64,000 bases of DNA from Cohnella lupini (GTDB lineage Bacteria > Bacillota > Bacilli > Paenibacillales > Paenibacillaceae), in assembly GCF_003386205.1 (NCBI RefSeq), contig NZ_QRDY01000009.1:143667-207666 (forward strand), read 5' to 3'. The position numbers and the translations under genes were made by a program. Below are positions 23,915-34,114 of this stretch, in pieces. The notes beneath the pieces are model-generated. The model was not told the origin of the DNA, searched no databases, and saw only the letters and a list, made by a program, of their open reading frames with translations. Within the stretch, counting starts at the first letter, position 1, and each line of letters begins with the position of its first letter.

Positions 23915-26013
23915 ATCTTCTGAACACTTAACTCGAACAGCCGCGCCGTTCTGATCTTAGGCATTCGAACGGCGAGATAACCTTCCTCGGAATGCCAGCT
24001 AACCTCGCTATCGTTCTCGTGCGGGTAGGCGCGTTTAACGTCTAACTCTTGATTGACCAACCCCCCTAGCGGAAGCTTGATTTCCGACGTTTCGCCGGCG
24101 ATTCTCCACACAGCCAAGTATATCCGGTTATCCCGGCGCAGCCCGAAGCTGATCCAGTCCGCTTGTTGCGTCGGCAACCCGATCGGCCAGAAAGGTACGG
24201 CTTCGGGAATATCAGTCCGAATCGTTTTATAATAATCCAGCGCTTCCTTGACCAATTCCCTGCGCCGCGGGCTCAATTCCGCTAGATGGCCGCTTTGGTG
24301 AACCCGAAGCAGAAGCGCGTTCACCATGTTGAACACGACCTCCTCGTCGTCCCCTTCCCTCAAGGGGTAAGACCAGATCGCGGATTGCTCCGGCGTTAGC
24401 GCAGCCGGAGAGCTCGCTGCGATGGCCGCGTAATTCACGTAGTCCTCTTGGTCGCTCGTAGATTGAATGCTGTGCCGGCTGAGCATCGCGTAATCCATCC
24501 GCATGCCCCCGCTCGAGCAATTCTCGATAACCAAATCCGGGTAACGCTCGAATATCGCGTCGAGCCAGCCCAGGTAGGCGCGATTATGCTGCAGCAGTCC
24601 GTCTCCGAAGCTGTCCGCTCCGGTCTCCGTGCCGATGCCGCCATTAATGTTGTAATCCATCTTAATGTAGCCTACGCCGTAATCCTCCACCAACCTTCGA
24701 ATCACTTCGTTCGCGTGCGCGATAACGGCGGGATTGCGATAATCCAGCTGGTATCGGCTCCGATCCTTCACCCGTTCCCCATGTCGCATGAAGAACCAGC
24801 CGTTATCGGTATCCGCAAGCTTCTTGCTATTGATCCCCATGACTTCGAGCTCCAGCCATAGTCCAGGAATCATCCCTTTGCCGCGAATGTAATCGAGCAC
24901 GTATTTGATTCCTTCCGGAAATCTTTCCGCCGAAGGCAACCATTCGCCGACGCCGTCCCACCATTCGCCCGGAGCGTACCAGCCCGCGTCTATGCAGAAA
25001 TATTCGCAGCCCACATCCGCCGCGGCATCGATCAGAGGAAGAAGCTTCGCCGTCGTCGGATCTCCCCAGAGACAGTTCATATAATCGTTGAATATGACCC
25101 GCAGCTTGCTGTTGTCTTCATTTTCCCGGCGGATTCTTCTACGATATGCTGTTAGATCCGCGATCGCCTGTTCGAAGCCTCCTTGTACCGCTCCGACAGC
25201 GACCGGAACGGAGACGAACTCTTCTCCCGGCTGCAGCCTTTTCCACCAATGGTTGTCGTGCTCCGTCGGCCCGCTGATCAATACGGTCAATAAATCGACC
25301 TGCTCGATGATCTCCCAATGCCAGGAGCCGTTGTGCTCGATTTGCCAGAACAGGCTCGTTCCCGCTTCCTTATTCTCGAGCACCGCCATCGGAATATGCT
25401 CGGCGGCCGACCACGATCCCGTATTGCTGTAGGATACTCGCTTGGATCCCCGATCGATGACGTGGGACATGCCCAATTCGGGCAGCTTGTACGTTCTCCA
25501 TTGCAGCTCGCTTTGCCAGCCGTTATGGGCGATCGACAGCTCCATTTTCACGTCGCGGTCTTGGTCGCCCTCCTTGTCCAATCCGGTTAACGCGAAAGAT
25601 GATACATACTCCACTCCGACCGTCGAATCTCCCGCGTTCTTCAGAACGGACCAGCTGCGAACGGTTTGAATTCCGTTGTAAAACTGAAAATGCTGAACCG
25701 CCAGTAATCCCGTAACCGGATCTTTCAGTCCGATCTCAAGCTTTCGGCCTAAGTCGTTAACAAAATCGGTATGCCCTTCGTACGCCATTCGAAGACCCGG
25801 ATAAGAGGCCCTATGCGTCCGCCCGTGATATTCGGCCCGATCCTCCCCCGTTAATTGAAGCTCCATCAGCCGAAAGCCCGGCAATTGTCCATCCTTGATC
25901 GTTTCGCCACGAAGAGGCCCCGTCCCGAAATGAAGCAGCCTTACGTCGCCGCCCTCCGTTACTTCGAAAACCAAATGAAGCCCGTTTTCTGCCACGTTAA
26001 TACGTTTACTCAT
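23911..26013 (-). CDS. Alpha-galactosidase, glycoside hydrolase family 36
   Basis: A 700-residue cytoplasmic enzyme that releases terminal alpha-galactose from melibiose, raffinose and related sugars. The start is ATG 26013 (MSKRINVAENG) with AAGGCGG upstream. An N-terminal beta-sandwich (about 1-300) precedes the (beta/alpha)8 barrel. The nucleophile is Asp453 in YIKMDYN and the likely acid/base Asp521 in STSDQEDY; ENCSSGGMRMD (about 497-507) is the GH36 signature. It has no signal peptide. It sits downstream of the sugar-binding lipoprotein gene on the same strand, separated by a terminator. Confidence 0.9.
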   Translation of the reverse strand: MSKRINVAENGLHLVFEVTEGGDVRLLHFGTGPLRGETIKDGQLPGFRLMELQLTGEDRAEYHGRTHRASYPGLRMAYEGHTDFVNDLGRKLEIGLKDPVTGLLAVQHFQFYNGIQTVRSWSVLKNAGDSTVGVEYVSSFALTGLDKEGDQDRDVKMELSIAHNGWQSELQWRTYKLPELGMSHVIDRGSKRVSYSNTGSWSAAEHIPMAVLENKEAGTSLFWQIEHNGSWHWEIIEQVDLLTVLISGPTEHDNHWWKRLQPGEEFVSVPVAVGAVQGGFEQAIADLTAYRRRIRRENEDNSKLRVIFNDYMNCLWGDPTTAKLLPLIDAAADVGCEYFCIDAGWYAPGEWWDGVGEWLPSAERFPEGIKYVLDYIRGKGMIPGLWLELEVMGINSKKLADTDNGWFFMRHGERVKDRSRYQLDYRNPAVIAHANEVIRRLVEDYGVGYIKMDYNINGGIGTETGADSFGDGLLQHNRAYLGWLDAIFERYPDLVIENCSSGGMRMDYAMLSRHSIQSTSDQEDYVNYAAIAASSPAALTPEQSAIWSYPLREGDDEEVVFNMVNALLLRVHQSGHLAELSPRRRELVKEALDYYKTIRTDIPEAVPFWPIGLPTQQADWISFGLRRDNRIYLAVWRIAGETSEIKLPLGGLVNQELDVKRAYPHENDSEVSWHSEEGYLAVRMPKIRTARLFELSVQKI

Positions 26014-26053
26014 GTATGAATTCCGCCTTTCAGCTCGGTATTGGTAAATAACG

Positions 26054-26094
26054 AGAGCCTCCAACCCCACTAGTAAGGTGGTTTTGGAGGCTCT
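26054..26094. terminator. Intrinsic terminator after the sugar-binding protein gene
   Basis: AGAGCCTCCAA pairs with TTGGAGGCTCT, an 11-bp stem with a hairpin-forming loop. It separates the binding protein from the alpha-galactosidase. The stem is nearly identical to that at 36423-36463. Confidence 0.8.
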
Positions 26095-26130
26095 ATCGTC
26101 CCTAAAGCATCTTCGAAGCGATGGCGTAGC

Positions 26131-27459
26131 TTATTGCGCGGAACCGAATTGAATCCAAGCTTTCTGAATTTCATCGACCGCTTGATCCTTCGATTTGCTG
26201 CCGCCGATATAGGACTGCATCAACTCGCCGAATTTCTGGTGGAAAGTGTCGAGGGAATAGTTAACCGAAAGATCTCCGGACTTTTCCGTTTTCAGAATTT
26301 CCTCCATTTGCTTCGGCATGTCAAGGTTCGGCATCGGAGCGTCTTTGATCGGAGGAATAACCTTAGCTACGTTGGAGAACCAAGATTTACCGTAGTCGGA
26401 AGTATACAACCAGTTGAAGAATTCAACCGTTTCCTTGGCAACCTTGGAATCCTTGTTAATGCGAAGCGCTTGATCCGCACCCGTAATGATGAGCGATTGA
26501 TCGGCTTTGTCGCTAACCGGATAACCCATGATTCCCAATTGGAAATCGGGGTTGATTTTCTTAATCGCTTCTTCGTCCCAAGCGCCTTTACCCGTCATGA
26601 AAGCCGCTTTGCCGGAAGCGAAGTCGCTGACTTCCGCATTGCTGTCTCTTTCCAGAGGTTTGTCCGTACCGTGTTTAACGGTTAGATCGATAAAGTCGAA
26701 GAAGTTATTGTACAACACGGGATGATCTTTGAACGTCGTATCGCCCGCGATGAATTGATCGACCAATTCTTTAGGAGTAATGTTGGCGTCTTGAGCCGCC
26801 GCATCGACGAAATGCTGAGCGATATGCTTCCATACCCACCATTCTTTATAAGCATTGGCGAATGGAGTGATTCCTTTCGCTTCCAGCTTCGCTACCGCGT
26901 CCGCCATTTCCGCCGTCGTTTTCGGAGGAGTCGCGATGCCCGCATCCGCAAGCAATTTCTTGTTGTACATCATTACGAACAGGTTTCCTTTAACCGGTAG
27001 GCCAAGCACCTTGCCGTCGGTGGAGCTCATGTTCGAACGAACGGCATCGGTCATCGCTGCGGCAAGCGGTTCGCCTGTCAAATCCGCGCTGTATTCGGCG
27101 AATGTATCGATATCTCCGCCTGCCGTCGTTTGGAATACGTCAGGAGTGCTACCCGCAGCGATTTTGGATTTCAGAATCGTGTTGTAATCCGCCTGCATGA
27201 TTTCCAGGTTGATCGTAACGTTCGGTTTAACCTTCTTGTATTCGGCGATGTATGCATTGAACGCTTCCGTGTATTCCGGCGAGGCGGTGAACATGTTGAT
27301 CGTAACCGGCTTCGAGGAATCGCCTTCGCCCGATGCCGCGGACGTTCCGGACGGACTGGCATTTCCGTTGCCGGCGTTATCGCTGTTGCTACCGCATGCG
27401 GCAAGTATTCCAATCATCAGAACCAAGCTAATGGAAAGTGCCCCAAATCTTTTTAACAT
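26131..27459 (-). CDS. Sugar ABC transporter substrate-binding lipoprotein
   Basis: A 442-residue family 1 solute-binding protein. The signal peptide ends in the lipobox LAAC (residue 22), followed by a Ser/Gly/Asn linker. The mature domain begins KPVTINMFTASPEYTEAF and includes SPDVFQTTAGGD-type and FMTGKGAWDEEAI segments typical of oligosaccharide-binding proteins. It should deliver an alpha-galactoside to the permeases encoded at 31236-32959. A GGGGG site precedes the ATG. The gene lies downstream of the two-component genes on the same strand, with its own upstream space of about 130 bp. Confidence 0.9.
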   Translation of the reverse strand: MLKRFGALSISLVLMIGILAACGSNSDNAGNGNASPSGTSAASGEGDSSKPVTINMFTASPEYTEAFNAYIAEYKKVKPNVTINLEIMQADYNTILKSKIAAGSTPDVFQTTAGGDIDTFAEYSADLTGEPLAAAMTDAVRSNMSSTDGKVLGLPVKGNLFVMMYNKKLLADAGIATPPKTTAEMADAVAKLEAKGITPFANAYKEWWVWKHIAQHFVDAAAQDANITPKELVDQFIAGDTTFKDHPVLYNNFFDFIDLTVKHGTDKPLERDSNAEVSDFASGKAAFMTGKGAWDEEAIKKINPDFQLGIMGYPVSDKADQSLIITGADQALRINKDSKVAKETVEFFNWLYTSDYGKSWFSNVAKVIPPIKDAPMPNLDMPKQMEEILKTEKSGDLSVNYSLDTFHQKFGELMQSYIGGSKSKDQAVDEIQKAWIQFGSAQ

Positions 27460-27589
27460 GGTATTGCCCCCGTTTCGTAAGTTGAATATTCGTCTACGAT
27501 GATCATTCTAAAGAATCGACGGCAAGATAAGAATGTACATAAGTGAAATGTTAAGGGTAAAAAAGCGGCGGGATCCGTTTGTGCGCTTT

Positions 27590-29227
27590 TTAACCGTTCT
27601 TGGGATTTTCCCGGTACTCGGACGGTGAGACGGAGTAATAAGTCCGGAACGCCTTGCTGAAGTAATTTTTGTCCTTGAACCCGAGCATCGAAGAGATATC
27701 CTGAATCTTCAGGGCCGGGTCATCCAGAAGAACTTTAGCCTTGTCCATTCGGACCTTCTGCACGTATTCGTGAATTCCGAATCCGAATTGCTGCTTGAAC
27801 AGCCTCATCAAGTATTCCCTGCTTAAGTAATACTTCTCCGTGAACATCGATATTTTGATGTCCTCGTAATAGTAATCGTCGATATACGCTTTAATATCTC
27901 CCACCTCGAACGGTCTATTCGCCGTTTGGGACCTGCGAATCTCTTCGCCGTAATAGTCGAGCAAGCGAAGAAACAGCTCCTCGTATTGCCCGAAGGTCGT
28001 GTAATCGGTAAGGATTCCGATCTCTCGAAGCGCGTTCTCGCCGGTCAAGGGCAATCGTTCGGGGTTTGCCTTTAAATCCATTGCCATATCGTTCATTAAC
28101 GTAACGAAATCATGAAGGGTCCGGTCTGCTTCGCCGATACGGAAGCTCTCGGAAGAGCCCCACTTTTTCGAGTAGTCGGATATGATGCTTCTAGCATGTT
28201 GGAGATTTCCGCTTTCCAAAGCGCTTCGAATCATGGGAATTCGCCCCACCCATGAATGATTGTCCGCATTTAAGCTTTTCTCGGAGCCGTCGACCACGAC
28301 CGAGCCGTGCAGCTTCAGCAGATCGATGCCTTTGATCGCGGCCTTGGCCGACTCGTAGGAACCCGATATTCCCATTACCTCGTTTCGTATGTCGCCGATT
28401 CCAACCAGAATTAAGGCCCCGAACAGCATGTTCAAGGTCGATGCGACCTTATTCATCTGATGAATCGATCGGTAAGCCATGTCCTCCTTGTATCCGCCTT
28501 TCATCGTGACGACGGTGATCAGCTCCCGCTCCCTTCTCGGATTCGGAAAGCTGAAGCAATGGAAATGGTCGCCGGCGATTTCATTGATGACGTTGGCCAC
28601 CGCGAAATGAAGCAAGTCCACGTCGTCATGGAACCGACGCCTGCCGATCTCTTCGAGGTTAAGGATACGCAACACAATGACCGCGAACCGGTTCTCTTTG
28701 TCGTCCGCCCCGATTAACGGCATCATGGCTTCGCTTAGTTGATTTTTCGTGCTTCGCTCGATAATAGACAAATAGATCTTTTCCTTCAGCTTAGGCAAAG
28801 ACATATTAAGCGTTATGTTTTTGTTGATGAAATCGTTATCCACCAGGCGTTTGGCAGCGATGAGATTAAACGCCTTATCCAGCGCCTGGTTCAGGTCGGC
28901 GCGGTTGACCGGCTTTAACAGATAATCCACGACCTTGGAGTGAATGGCTTGTCTCGTATATTCGAAATCGTTATACCCGCTTATGACGATCGTCAGTAAA
29001 TCGGGATGATCCCGTTCAAGGATCCGCAGAAGCTCGACGCCGTTCAACACGGGCATCTTCATATCGACGATAACGACATCCACCTTGTTTTCCGCCAGAA
29101 CGGTCAAGCACATTTGACCATCCGTCGCCTCCAGTACTTTCCCTACTCCCAATCCGGTCCAATCTCCCAAGATGCGTATGGCTTCGCGCAAGGGCTCTTC
29201 GTCGTCGACGATCAGAACGTTATACAT
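27590..29227 (-). CDS. YesN-type response regulator with AraC output domain
   Basis: About 545 residues. The N-terminal receiver (VLIVDDEEPLREAI with the acidic pair; phospho-acceptor Asp in VVIVDMKMPVLNG; Lys in DYLLKPV) is followed by a long middle region of about 300 residues and a C-terminal AraC helix-turn-helix (IKISMFTEKYYLSREYLMRLFKQ and IQDISSMLGFKDKNYFSKAFR). ATG 29227 is preferred over GTG 29236 because GGGGGAG is spaced for it. It overlaps the kinase stop by 8 bp. It probably activates the adjacent binding protein, permease and galactosidase genes when the partner kinase senses sugar. Confidence 0.9.
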   Translation of the reverse strand: MYNVLIVDDEEPLREAIRILGDWTGLGVGKVLEATDGQMCLTVLAENKVDVVIVDMKMPVLNGVELLRILERDHPDLLTIVISGYNDFEYTRQAIHSKVVDYLLKPVNRADLNQALDKAFNLIAAKRLVDNDFINKNITLNMSLPKLKEKIYLSIIERSTKNQLSEAMMPLIGADDKENRFAVIVLRILNLEEIGRRRFHDDVDLLHFAVANVINEIAGDHFHCFSFPNPRRERELITVVTMKGGYKEDMAYRSIHQMNKVASTLNMLFGALILVGIGDIRNEVMGISGSYESAKAAIKGIDLLKLHGSVVVDGSEKSLNADNHSWVGRIPMIRSALESGNLQHARSIISDYSKKWGSSESFRIGEADRTLHDFVTLMNDMAMDLKANPERLPLTGENALREIGILTDYTTFGQYEELFLRLLDYYGEEIRRSQTANRPFEVGDIKAYIDDYYYEDIKISMFTEKYYLSREYLMRLFKQQFGFGIHEYVQKVRMDKAKVLLDDPALKIQDISSMLGFKDKNYFSKAFRTYYSVSPSEYRENPKNG

Positions 29228-31061
29228 AGCTGCCACTCCCCCGCGGTAACCGCATTTCCATTTCCGTTCCCTTGTCGTCCGTGCGGATGGCCAGCTCCGC
29301 CTCTTCCCCGTACAACAGCTTTAGTCGCGTATTCAAATTAACCAACCCTATGCTCTCGTTCTCGTGGTCGCGGTCTTCCCATTCGCTCTGAAAGGTGCGA
29401 ACGATTTCCTCTAGCTTGCCGGTCTCGAAGCCTGGGCCGTCGTCTTGTACGGAAATGACGACATGGCTTGAAGTCAGATGCGCTTTGACGGAAATGGTCA
29501 CGGTACTCGATACTTTCTCCAGTCCGTGCTCGATCGCATTCTCGACCAGAGTCTGAATGGATAGCTTCGGAATTTCCAGTTCCATTAGCGATTGCTCCCA
29601 ATCGTATTTCACTTGAAGCCGATACCCGAAACGTGCCTTCTGCAGAGCCATGTACCGTTCGATGTGCTTCAGCTCTTCCTTAGCGAAAACGATGTCCTTG
29701 CCGCTTATGCAATATCTTAAAGTCATGGCTAAAGCATCGACCATATCCGCGATATCGAAGCGGTCGTTCTTCAGCGCTTTCGTCGAGATAGCCTGAAGCG
29801 CGTTATATAGAAAGTGCGGATTGATCTCGGCCTCCAAGGCCTTTAGGATCGCGTTTTTCTCCACCAGCTTCATTTTGTACCGCTCGTTGATCAATTCGTT
29901 CGTTCTCTTGACCATTTGGTTGAAGTGCCGGGATAAGTACGCCAGCTCGTCTCGTCCCTTCACGTCCGTTTCGGCATCGAAGTCTCCCGAGCTGAAACGT
30001 CCCATCTGATGGGCAAGATTCTTCAACGGCCTCGTAATCGCGTTAGAGGTGAGCGTCACGAGAATAACCGACAGCAGCAGAAAGAGAAACCCGATAAAGT
30101 AGCCCCAGTTCCGCGTCATCGTCGCTGTCTCGTTCAATTGCGAGTACGGAATGGGCTTGACGAGCTTCCACCCTGCTTTTTCCCCCACGTCGTACACGAC
30201 GAGGTACTTCCGGTCGTCGACCGTCCAAGTTACTCGGCCTCCTGCGCTTCCGGGAAGTTCATCGATCAGTCCTAAACCTTCGGCTTCTTTAAGGAATGAC
30301 GGGTCGTCCGAATAGAACGGCTCTTTGTCCGGGCTTAGGAACATAACGTGCTGTCCTTCGTTGAAAGGAATGTCTTTCATGATGGCATCCTTGGCGGACG
30401 AGTTGAAGTAAAAGGAAAGGACGGCCTCGGGCTTCCGGGAGGCGATCGTCCGAAGAACCCGATGATAAGCCATGAAGCTGTTCTCGGCAGCCTGACCGGG
30501 ATAACCCGTCTCGATCGGAGAAGAAGCGAAAGATTGAAACACGCGATTAAGCGAATCGTCCACGGTTCGTTTGTACCAAGGCATCTCCTGAACTTGCTCG
30601 GCGATCCCCGTTCGAACCGTGATATTATAATTTTCCTTGGTAATGGAATAAAATTTTTGCTGATCGATCAGATAAAGATAAATGGTTTCCAAGTCATTAC
30701 GGGAATAATACAGGCTACGCAAATAATCCTCCAGGTACAACCTCGAGGCATAGTCCTTCTCTTCGCGATGAATAGCATTCGTGAACTCGTCGTAACGAAT
30801 CTGGGGAAGGGAAAGCTGCTCGATTCCGTCCAAATAATTCTCCAAATTCTTATTCACCAACAGGAGATTGTTCGTGGTGCTGGCAATGCTGTTGTTGACG
30901 GACTCCTTCTGCAGCATCTGGTATGAAATAACCGTCAAAGCCGTTACGACAAGAATAACGATCGACGTGAACAACAAGATCAGCTTGTTGACGAGCCTCC
31001 GGGATACCCGGTCGTACAGGGATACAATCGCTTTGGTTACTCGCTTGATCGGGTTCTCCAT
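29220..31061 (-). CDS. YesM-type sensor histidine kinase
   Basis: About 613 residues from ATG 31061 (MENPIKRVTKAI; GGAGG close upstream); an in-frame extension to 31115 is possible. Two membrane helices (near residues 25-47 and 285-310) bracket a large extracellular sensor domain. HAMP (ITRPLKNLAHQM), a His_kinase domain with the phospho-acceptor in INPHFLYNALQAIS, and HATPase (VQDDGPGF) follow. The receptor partner is the overlapping AraC-type regulator gene. It is divergent from the permease operon across about 175 bp holding both promoters. Confidence 0.9.
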   Translation of the reverse strand: MENPIKRVTKAIVSLYDRVSRRLVNKLILLFTSIVILVVTALTVISYQMLQKESVNNSIASTTNNLLLVNKNLENYLDGIEQLSLPQIRYDEFTNAIHREEKDYASRLYLEDYLRSLYYSRNDLETIYLYLIDQQKFYSITKENYNITVRTGIAEQVQEMPWYKRTVDDSLNRVFQSFASSPIETGYPGQAAENSFMAYHRVLRTIASRKPEAVLSFYFNSSAKDAIMKDIPFNEGQHVMFLSPDKEPFYSDDPSFLKEAEGLGLIDELPGSAGGRVTWTVDDRKYLVVYDVGEKAGWKLVKPIPYSQLNETATMTRNWGYFIGFLFLLLSVILVTLTSNAITRPLKNLAHQMGRFSSGDFDAETDVKGRDELAYLSRHFNQMVKRTNELINERYKMKLVEKNAILKALEAEINPHFLYNALQAISTKALKNDRFDIADMVDALAMTLRYCISGKDIVFAKEELKHIERYMALQKARFGYRLQVKYDWEQSLMELEIPKLSIQTLVENAIEHGLEKVSSTVTISVKAHLTSSHVVISVQDDGPGFETGKLEEIVRTFQSEWEDRDHENESIGLVNLNTRLKLLYGEEAELAIRTDDKGTEMEMRLPRGSGSYV

Positions 31062-31235
31062 AGTCCTCCGCTGACATCCGTTTCCGTTCACCTTTTTACC
31101 CCTAAATGATTTCATAAATCCATTTTTGCGGGTATCGGGCTACTTTATAATACACATTATAGTCCAAACGAAATAGCTGTGTCATATCGCAGCTTCACGG
31201 CAAATACGCGAATTGCGGCAAGGAGAGGTGTTATC

Positions 31236-32126
31236 ATGTTCAAGTCCTTAGGAAGAAAATGGAGCGAGAAGCTGGAGTTCGGCATCTTCACTTTACCGGT
31301 TCTCATCTGCATCGCGGTGGCTTTCTACATCCCGTTCGCCATGACGATCCGCTACTCGATGACCAAGTGGAACGGGATATCCAAGCACCCGAAATTTATC
31401 GGATTGGACAATTTCAAGGATATATTCTCGGGCGACTCAAACTTCGCCAATGCGTCCTGGTTTACGATCAAATACGCCGTTCTGTACATTGTCATCATCA
31501 ACGTGCTGGCGATCGGGCTCGCCGTTATTCTGGACATGAAGCTCAAAAGCACGACTTGGCTCAGGACCGCGTTCTTTATTCCTTATATCCTAAGCCTCGT
31601 TATCGTCGGATTCATCTGGAAGTTCATCTTCATGCAAGGCTTCGAATCGCTGGGCGACTCGACCGGATGGTCTATATTCAAGCTAAGCTGGCTCGGAGAG
31701 CCCGGTTTGGCGTTTATCTCCATCGTCGCGGTCTCCATCTGGCAGTCCATCGGATTCTACATGGTCATTTACATCGCAGGCTTGCAATCGATTCCCGAGG
31801 ACCTGAAGGAAGCGGCAACCGTCGACGGCGCCGGTCCGATGCGGAAATTCTTCAGCATAACGCTGCCGTTGCTAGCTCCATCGATTACGATATCCGTATT
31901 CATGGCTTTGACGAATTCCATTAAGGTGTTCGACGTTATCCTTTCCCTAACGGGAGGGGGGCCGGGCGGAACGACGTACAGTATCGCCTACGACATCTAT
32001 AGGGATACTTTCCAGAACAACCTGTACGGATACGGTACGGCCAAGGCGCTTATTCTCTTCGTCGCCGTCTTGATTATTACTTTGCTGCAGCTCACGATCT
32101 TTAAGAGCAGGGAGGTTGATGCGTAA
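31236..32126 (+). CDS. Sugar ABC transporter permease (MalF/UgpA type)
   Basis: A 296-residue permease with about six membrane helices. It starts at ATG 31236 behind AAGGAGAGG. The EAA loop LKEAATVDGAGPMRKFFSIT, which docks the ATPase, is at about residues 190-210. It forms the channel with the next gene, whose ATG overlaps this stop (TAATG). No ATP-binding subunit is encoded nearby. Firmicutes commonly use a shared ATPase (MsmX) for such transporters. Confidence 0.92.
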   Translation: MFKSLGRKWSEKLEFGIFTLPVLICIAVAFYIPFAMTIRYSMTKWNGISKHPKFIGLDNFKDIFSGDSNFANASWFTIKYAVLYIVIINVLAIGLAVILDMKLKSTTWLRTAFFIPYILSLVIVGFIWKFIFMQGFESLGDSTGWSIFKLSWLGEPGLAFISIVAVSIWQSIGFYMVIYIAGLQSIPEDLKEAATVDGAGPMRKFFSITLPLLAPSITISVFMALTNSIKVFDVILSLTGGGPGGTTYSIAYDIYRDTFQNNLYGYGTAKALILFVAVLIITLLQLTIFKSREVDA

Positions 32127-32959
32127 TGAAGAACCGCAGCAGAGCGGGAAGAATCGTCCTCGAAGTGTTGATGGTCCTTCTTTCGTTACTCTTTCTCTAC
32201 CCTCTCTTCCTGGCGATCATTAACTCGTTCAAAACCTTCGGAGAAGTGTTAAGCGACGTAGTTGCGTTACCGACGCACTTGGCCTTCGGGAACTATTCGT
32301 ACGTGTGGTCGTTCATTAATTACCCGCGGCTATTTCTTAACAACTTCATCATTACCGTCGTGGGACTTGCCGGCATCGTGCTCGTGTCGTCCATTGCGGC
32401 CTACAAGCTGTCCAGAACGAAATCCCGCTTCAGCGGCTTGATCTATATTCTCTGTATCTTGCCGATGCTGATTCCGTTCCAGTCCATCATGCTGACCGTG
32501 CTTCAACTGGCTAAGGATATTCATCTCACGAATAGCACTTGGGGACTCGGCGTACTTTACTGGGGCTTCGGCGCTCCTTTGGCGGTGTTCATCTACCATG
32601 GCTTCGTGAAAGGAATTCCAAGGGAGATCGACGAAAGCGCGACGATCGACGGAGCCTCGGGATTCGGCCTGTTCTTCCGGGTCATCTTCCCGTTGCTTAA
32701 ATCGGTTACCGCCACGATCGTCATCATCGACGTGATGTGGATCTGGAACGACTTCCTGCTTCCGCTCCTGATGGTTAACGGCTCTCCTTCCACGAAGACG
32801 CTGACCCTGGCCGCTTACACATTCGTCGGTCAATACACGTCGGATTGGCAGTATGCGATGACCGCGATGGTTATGGCCGTGTTGCCTTCCATCATCGTGT
32901 TTATCTTCCTGCAGAAGTTTATCGTCAAAGGCGTCGTCGCCGGTGCCGTCAAAGGCTGA
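32126..32959 (+). CDS. Sugar ABC transporter permease (MalG/UgpE type)
   Basis: A 277-residue partner permease with six helices and the EAA loop IDESATIDGASGFGLFFRVI at about residues 170-190. It is translationally coupled to the preceding permease. A 24-bp perfect hairpin terminator follows the stop. With the lipoprotein and GH36 enzyme it makes up an alpha-galactoside uptake and breakdown system controlled by the YesMN-type pair. Confidence 0.92.
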   Translation: MKNRSRAGRIVLEVLMVLLSLLFLYPLFLAIINSFKTFGEVLSDVVALPTHLAFGNYSYVWSFINYPRLFLNNFIITVVGLAGIVLVSSIAAYKLSRTKSRFSGLIYILCILPMLIPFQSIMLTVLQLAKDIHLTNSTWGLGVLYWGFGAPLAVFIYHGFVKGIPREIDESATIDGASGFGLFFRVIFPLLKSVTATIVIIDVMWIWNDFLLPLLMVNGSPSTKTLTLAAYTFVGQYTSDWQYAMTAMVMAVLPSIIVFIFLQKFIVKGVVAGAVKG

Positions 32960-32976
32960 TTATTGAATGGTTCAGT

Positions 32977-33028
32977 CGACAAAAAGAGGCCGTCCATAAG
33001 TAACCTTATGGACGGCCTCTTTTTGTCG
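32977..33028. terminator. Very long bidirectional terminator
   Basis: A perfect 24-bp stem (32977-33000 with 33005-33028) around the loop TAAC. The stem includes AAAAAGAGGC and GCCTCTTTTT, so it can act in both directions, for the permease operon and for the convergent HD-GYP gene. Confidence 0.93.
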
Positions 33029-33055
33029 AATAGCATTATTGCGGGGAAGATCCCG

Positions 33056-34072
33056 CTATCTCAATATCCCTTCCATATGCACATCGTGCTCTTTGCTAAG
33101 ATCGACGTAGCAACCATTAATCTCGATGAAGGGATGCACGGGATCTTGTTCGGTAACGAGTACGATCTTCCCTTCCCTGCCGTCCGACAAGATCACCGTA
33201 TTGCCGATCAGCAAGTCCATGATCCTTTTCAGAAAACTGAGAGTAATAGCCGGGTCCAGCGCTCCGTAAGCATTGTTGGATAATTCCTGTAGCACCTTAT
33301 AGAAAGGTACGGGATTCTTGTATACCCGTCGCGACACCATCGCGTGGAACACGTCGGCCACGGCTACGATCTTGCTGAATATATCAATGTCTCCTCCGTT
33401 TGATCCGAATGGATAACCGCTCCCGTCCTCGCGTTCATGATGCTGTAACGCCACGTATGCGTATCTCTCCGGAATGCCTAATGACTTCTTCAAGATCTCG
33501 TACCCAAGGACCGTGTGTTCCTTGACGAGCGCATATTCCTCTGCCGTTAGCTTCCCCGGCTTATTCAAAATCGCCTCCGGGAGCTTAGCTTTGCCAATGT
33601 CGTGCAAGAATCCGGCGGTAGTCAACTCCAGCAACCGATTCTCGTCGAACCCGCGGGCTTTGCCGATCAGCTTGGACAAAACCGCGACGCCGATGCTGTG
33701 CTTATATACGTACTCGTCGTGCATCTCCAAATAGTTGAGAATCTGATTCAGGTTCGGATGGTTACTAATGAGCATGATCATGGGAACGATCTTATCGCGA
33801 ACGACGGCAAAAGGGATTTGATCCAGATTTCTGGCATGGTCGAATAATTCCTTGACCTCGCCGATCGCGGAGTCTACTACGCGATCGATCGAGAAGGGCT
33901 CGAAGTCTTCTTCCGAAAGAATAACTTGCTGCGATTTCATCAGGATGATATCTTTCTTCGTCAGCATTCTTGCTTTCGGAACGACCAACGTTCCCATTTT
34001 GTTATAAATGTTCTTGTTGAGTCTCTTTCCCATGAAGGAATCCAGCAACAGGTGCTGACCCTTATCCATCAT
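33056..34072 (-). CDS. HD-GYP domain c-di-GMP phosphodiesterase
   Basis: A 338-residue cytoplasmic protein. The C-terminal HD-GYP domain shows HD at 157-158 (GFLHDIGKAKLP) and HHEREDGSGYP at 211-221, the full signature for hydrolysis of cyclic di-GMP. The N-terminal 110 residues carry no recognised domain. It follows the FapA-like gene by about 40 bp on the same strand, under a c-di-GMP riboswitch, so the product would remove the ligand that controls its own transcript. Confidence 0.9.
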   Translation of the reverse strand: MMDKGQHLLLDSFMGKRLNKNIYNKMGTLVVPKARMLTKKDIILMKSQQVILSEEDFEPFSIDRVVDSAIGEVKELFDHARNLDQIPFAVVRDKIVPMIMLISNHPNLNQILNYLEMHDEYVYKHSIGVAVLSKLIGKARGFDENRLLELTTAGFLHDIGKAKLPEAILNKPGKLTAEEYALVKEHTVLGYEILKKSLGIPERYAYVALQHHEREDGSGYPFGSNGGDIDIFSKIVAVADVFHAMVSRRVYKNPVPFYKVLQELSNNAYGALDPAITLSFLKRIMDLLIGNTVILSDGREGKIVLVTEQDPVHPFIEINGCYVDLSKEHDVHMEGILR

Positions 34073-34114
34073 TCATTCTCACCACTACTTCCCTTATCGA
34101 CATCCCATGATCGC

